45,879 nt of DNA from Podochytrium sp. JEL0797 (lineage: Eukaryota; Chytridiomycota; Chytridiomycetes; Chytridiales; Chytriomycetaceae). The notes under the pieces were generated by a model. It was not told the DNA's origin, did no database searches, and saw only the letters and a program-made list of their open reading frames with translations. Shown piece after piece: positions 42,352 through 45,879 of the stretch (position 1 is its first letter; every line of letters begins with the position of its first letter). The stretch lies in the NCBI GenBank assembly GCA_027596195.1, contig JADGJG010000091.1, forward strand, positions 1 to 45,879, written 5' to 3'. A program made the translations under genes and the position numbers.

Positions 42352-43668
42352 ATGACCGCCATTCCAAATTTCACCCAATCCACCTCGTTTTGTCCTCCAG
42401 CATCATCTCAAGAACCCACCCAAAATCAAGGAATCGCCGAAAAGAGAAACCCGGCAAGTGACGGAATCCTGCTCAAATCCACCAAACTCGCACTGTTCAC
42501 TGCCAAATGCGTGATCCCATCTCCAATCCATTCGATGCTCGAACTCGCTTCTGCCAAAGTCTTGGACCACGCTCAAGACCCCAAGACCACCCTCCACCGC
42601 ACCGTTAGTTCCACCATGCAGAGCTTGAGCAACTGGCTTCCCACTTCATTAATCCCGAAATCACTCTGCCACCTGCGACCCCGCCACACCACAAGCAGCG
42701 CCCAGCATTGCCACCCAAAGTTCCACGCTACCCGAAATGGAAACTCCGCGTTCCCACAAACTCTCCCATCACCCTCCTCCCACCCAGAATCCTCGTCCTT
42801 ATTCTCGTTTACACCGTAAAACCGCTCCAATCGAACGTCGGCCTCCACATTCTCGAATGGTACACCCAACGCATCCACCTTTTCCACCTCAAATCCCTCT
42901 GCAAATCCGTAAACCCTCTCATTTCCCAAACCCTCACCATCATGGATTCTCGCGATGTACACCTCGATTTTCCGAAGGTTAACCTACCGCCGTCAGCTTC
43001 ACCTCCAACCAACCGACATCTCCCAACACGTTCACACGCGTCGTCAAATCGTCCTCTCCGCAAGAACCCCACTCCCCGCGTTCGAACTGTCTCCCTCCGA
43101 AACAATCTACTGACAATCTACGCGTCCCCGCGTCAATACTTCCGCTCTGAACGCGTTTCTCCGTCTCCCACACGATCGCCATACACACTCCGAATCCGTA
43201 CTCTCATCAACGCGGGAAAAGTATCCGCATGCACTGCTCAACCGGTGACATTGCAATTCAAAATCCACCTCGACAACACAACGCGAACCGCGTCGCTTCG
43301 CCTCAACTTGACGGATGATGTGCGACGCAACTTACTCTTCATGAACGGGGTGCAGAGGGGAGGGAGCTTACGGTGGTGGAAGTGTGTCACCGCATGAGAA
43401 GAGACTTGGAAGCGAGTATACAATTTTGGATCCCCTCACTGGGATGATGAGCGTGGCGGTGGGACTTGCGGCGATGGGGTTGAGAGCATGTGGGGTTTTA
43501 GGTGCAGTGGTGGAGAAGAAGCGGTTGACGGAGGAAGAGAGAGGGGAGAGGTTTGACAAGTGGGTGAGGGGGGTGCAGAGGAAGGGAAACGTGTGGATCG
43601 TTTATAATGTGGAGGTGACGGAGGTGGTTGTTCCGACACAGTGCTTGTTTGGTGGGTTTGTTGGCTGA
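42352..43668 (+). pseudogene. F-box-like gene with shifting frame, probably broken or mis-sequenced
   Basis: The coding signal is strong but moves between frames. It begins at ATG 42352 (KSTKLALFTAKC, SMLELASAKVLDHAQDPKTT). It then changes frame near 42600, where the F-box-like core appears (LASHFINPEITLPPA, ITLLPPRILVLILVYTV, FHLKSLCKSVNPLISQTL), and changes again near 42945 (YTSIFRRLTYRRQLHLQPTD, RTPLPAFELSPSETIY). Near 43180 it reads TLQFKIHLDNTTRTASLRLN and LTDDVRRNLLFMNGVQ. Next come ELTVVEVCHRMRRDLEASIQ and finally MMSVAVGLAAMGLRAC, EEERGERFDKWVRGVQRKGN to the stop. Some shifts could be introns (a GTTAG acceptor at ~42605), but several occur in C/G-rich runs with no splice signals. F-box proteins are SCF ubiquitin-ligase adaptors. 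A second decayed copy lies at 12330-12556. Confidence 0.5.
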
Positions 43669-44668
43669 AACAAATGGCTGTATTCGAATTATGAGAGATA
43701 GAGGACGAGAATGCGTGTATCAGTTAAAAGAAATTTTTTTATATTAGAGCAATTCAAGGAATTTTTAAAAGGCAGGTGCTTCCTGGAGAGCTTCCTGCTC
43801 GGGCTCCTCTTTAAGTAGAACGACCATTTGGAGAATCTAAAATCAAACCACCATTAGGTCGCTCTAAAAATAAACGCAAAACAGCCAATTAAGATCAGTC
43901 TTAAGCAATTCGGCGTGAAGAAAATCCTAGAAGGAAAGTGGCGAGTTTTCATTCGAGCCGTTTCAAAAAATATGCCGACTCAAACGGCCTTGTCGCAAAC
44001 GCGTCATGTATAAAGCACCACTGTTGCAAATATTTGAATGCGTTGGCCCCATGCTTCAGCAATCTCTTACCCCAAAGTCAAAGCCAAGTTGTCTCTGCAG
44101 GAGGAACTTAAAGATTGTAGTCAGACGGGGCGGAGCCCGATTCACGGACATGAAGGTACATGTTTGTATTTTTTGCAAGAAAAAGTGTTTGACAGGAATC
44201 AAAACAAGAGGGGGGCAAAACGACATGCCCTTCCAAATTACAAACGCGTTAAAAAAAAACAAAGCGTTGCCAAAAAAAGCACCTGCTTTGGTTCATTGAA
44301 GTTTCCGTCTGGGTCTCCTGTGGGCTCTGAGACCGTCATCATCCTCAGCATTGGACTGACCTCCACCGTTCACAGTACGCGTTTTTGCTCTTCGGGAACC
44401 CACGAGCATCGGGAGGGATGTCGCAACAGTCGCTTCTTTTCGGCGGGTTGGAAAGCGGGCGAGTGCGTGCGCCTCATGCTGCAACCCATAGCGGTAACCG
44501 TGAGAGCAGAAAAGGGTTTGGCGGGCACGAATAGTGGGAGGATAATTTGGGAAACACAGAAGGAGGAAAATGAGTGGTGGACACGGGCCTCGAAAGACTT
44601 TGAAAAACGACGCGGTTTATTCAAAGATTCAAGGAAGGAACGAACGATATTTGATAACAGCGCCATAT
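43669..44668. other. 1-kb gap with possible terminal exons of an unknown minus-strand gene
   Basis: On the minus strand, 43926-43876 reads DFLHAELLKTDLNWLFC after a CTTCTAG acceptor. 43836-43765 reads ILQMVVLLKEEPEQEALQEA and stops at TAA, after a CTAAT branch and TTTTAG acceptor. They join in frame across a 39-nt intron. An upstream open stretch (LTTIFKFLLQRQLGFDFG, donor GTAAGA near 44071) could be an earlier exon, but I could not close the gene or recognise it. Plus-strand frames from 44006 and 44038 lack motifs. A TATAAA occurs on the plus strand near 44009. Confidence 0.35.
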
Positions 44669-45490
44669 CTACAATTGAGTAAAACGCAAATAAGGCTTGA
44701 CGGTTCTGAACCCAGGGAAGAGCTGTTGACGAGAAAATGTGAGAAACCGCAAGAACAAAAACAAAACAAAAAAAACGTCGCCTAATATCCCTCACCTTCT
44801 CCGCCTCCTCCCCCTGGATCGAATTGTGCACAATCACATCCCCACCCACATTCCAATTCGCCGGCGTCGCCACCTTTCGCGCGTCACACAACTGCAACGA
44901 ATCCACCACACGCAGAATCTCGTCAAAATTGCGGCCCGTCGACGCCGGGTACGTGATCATGGTGCGAATCACGTGCTTGGGGTCCAACACGAACACGGAA
45001 CGCACCGTGAGCGGCATGCCTTGCTTGTCCACGTTCGTTGCGTCTTGGTGGTCAAGCATGTCGTAGAGGGTCGCGACTTTGCGCGATGGGTCGGCGATGA
45101 TGGGGAATTGGACGGAGCAGTTCTGATTGGTTTTCCGATTTGAGTGAGCGTGTGTGTCACGAGGGGATGCAAAATTGAATTGGATTGAATTGGAGAAGAG
45201 AATTAAGGGGAGGGTCAGGACCAATTGCATACCTGAGTCTCGTCGATATCGGCGATCCAGGCATGATGATCGTCGAGGGACGAGCAGCTGAGGCCAATGA
45301 CTTTGACGTTGCGCTTGGACCATTCGGGCGCCATGCGAGCCACGGCACCGAGTTCGGTCGTGCACACGGGCGTGAAGTCTTCAGGGTGAGAGAAGAGGAG
45401 GGCCCATGATCCTTCAGTGTAGCTGTGGAGGCTGAGGGAGCCTTGCGTGGTTTCCGCGGTGAAGTCGGGTGCAATATCGCCAAGACGCAT
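44669..45490 (-). CDS. PRDX6: 1-Cys peroxiredoxin (PRDX6/Prx1 type)
   Basis: 1-Cys peroxiredoxins reduce hydrogen peroxide and lipid peroxides with a single peroxidatic Cys. Exons 45490-45233, 45122-44796 and 44722-44669 join to 212 residues. The active site LLFSHPEDFTPVCTTELG holds the conserved Pro, Thr and Cys, and KRNVKVIGLSCSSLDDHHAW follows. The Prx6-type C-terminal half has QGMPLTVRSVFVLDPKHVIR, YPASTGRNFDEILRVVDSLQ and VATPANWNVGGDVIV, then the last exon LFPGFRTVKPYLRFTQL, equivalent to the family end. No resolving Cys pair is present. The leader is absent (MRLGDIAPDF), so it is probably cytosolic rather than mitochondrial. A long frame reading through the last intron is a shadow. Confidence 0.95.
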
Positions 45491-45602
45491 TTTTTGGATA
45501 ACTTTTCAGTGAATCATCTCCCCCGACCCCCTTTTCCCTATTTTATCGGTATGAAATTGACAGGAAATTGGGGGAGAAATTGGGGCGAAAGTGGAAGGCA
45601 GC

Positions 45603-45608
45603 CACGTG
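45603..45608. promoter_or_regulatory. CACGTG E-box upstream of the peroxiredoxin
   Basis: A palindromic CACGTG lies 113 bp upstream of the ATG, beside a CCCAATTG. Such boxes bind bHLH factors like Cbf1; a role here is inference. Confidence 0.25.
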
Positions 45609-45844
45609 AGCCCAATTGCTCTTAAAATTTGAACTTGCTTTTTTTGTTGCAATTGATCATGAAGCTCGGGCCTGCCCTTTCTCTTGACACAAAGGAATCG
45701 CAAAGTGAAGATGTTTTGAATATCCAAAAATTTCGCGTTCTTTTCCCTTCTCCCTTTCTTATTTGGATTTAATCGCGAAAAAAAACCATTGAAAACACAC
45801 GCGCGCACATGCCACGCGCTTCCACGGAAAGAAATATCTTGCGG

Positions 45845-45879
45845 GCGGCGGGGCCCGGGGGGCGGGGGGGGGGGGGGGG
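45845..45879. other. Terminal G-rich run, likely assembly edge
   Basis: The window ends in GGGCCCGGGGGGCGGGG followed by an unbroken G run. No feature is supported here. Confidence 0.6.

Noticed and set aside
44370..45365. 331-codon minus-strand frame around the peroxiredoxin
   Set aside because: It reads through two introns. The real last exon (44722-44669) restores the family C terminus, and the extra tail is an out-of-exon shadow.
1..45879. tRNA, rRNA, CRISPR arrays, intact transposons
   Set aside because: Scanned for T-loop-like GGTTCRANNCC blocks, spaced direct repeats, and transposase or reverse-transcriptase motifs; none were convincing.
45820..45879. Terminal GC/poly-G stretch as a telomere or element end
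   Set aside because: No telomere-type repeat unit is visible. An unbroken G run at a contig edge is more likely a sequencing artefact.

Overview
This window is nuclear DNA from a small-genome eukaryote, most likely a zoosporic (chytrid-like) fungus. Genes are packed tightly and split by about 90 short GT-AG introns, most 44-110 nt. Fungal traits are an F-BAR/C1/SH3/SH3 protein of the Bzz1 type and Yap-like bZIP factors. The basal-body protein BBOF1 implies a motile cilium or flagellum. A plant-type Fpg DNA glycosylase, an augmin HAUS8/QWRF-type subunit and an RF2-type organellar release factor fit an early-diverging fungus better than yeasts or filamentous ascomycetes. The assignment is inferred from gene content only. 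All exon limits come from reading splice signals by eye and checking that frames join.

Layout. 1-2 kb: 3' end of PLRG1/Prp46 (+) meeting a coiled-coil gene (-). 2-6.5 kb: an 8-exon P2-type cation ATPase (-) with an unusual N-terminal extension of about 310 residues. 7.4-8.4 kb: the ESCRT-III subunit CHMP2/Vps2 (-). 8.6-11.4 kb: U1A/U2B'' (+) and a HAUS8-type augmin subunit (+). 11.7-12 kb: a 58-residue coiled-coil gene (-). 12.3-12.6 kb: a decayed repeat whose other copy lies at 43.4 kb. 13.2-16.6 kb: a BTB protein with a Gln-rich tail (-) and a CDADC1-like tandem cytidine deaminase (-).

16.8-20.5 kb: two tandem bZIP-like genes (-), with a frameshifted third fragment and a ~358-bp tandem repeat between them. 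20.5-23.5 kb: a rhodanese (-) and a sugar porter (-). 23.8-27.3 kb: organellar release factor 2 (+) and Fpg (+) with repeated C-terminal exons. 27.5-31 kb: a BTB-TLDc protein (-) and CHK1 (+). 31-33.7 kb: BZZ1 (-). 34.2-36.7 kb: BBOF1 (+). 36.7-41.4 kb: the 16-exon replication factor CTF4/WDHD1 (-). 41.6-41.8 kb: a 41-codon gene with its own TATA box and AATAAA. 42.3-43.7 kb: an F-box-like gene whose coding signal changes frame several times. 44.7-45.5 kb: 1-Cys peroxiredoxin (-). The window ends in a poly-G run that looks like an assembly edge.

The genes do not form one pathway. Several serve genome maintenance and division (CTF4, CHK1, FPG, HAUS8), but they sit in separate transcription units and their proximity may be chance. 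The clearest layout feature is compaction. Tandem genes are separated by 69-105 bp (for example FPG, BTB, bZIP-2), and convergent pairs stop 5-38 bp apart, with AATAAA signals overlapping stop codons. No tRNA, rRNA, CRISPR array or intact transposon was seen.
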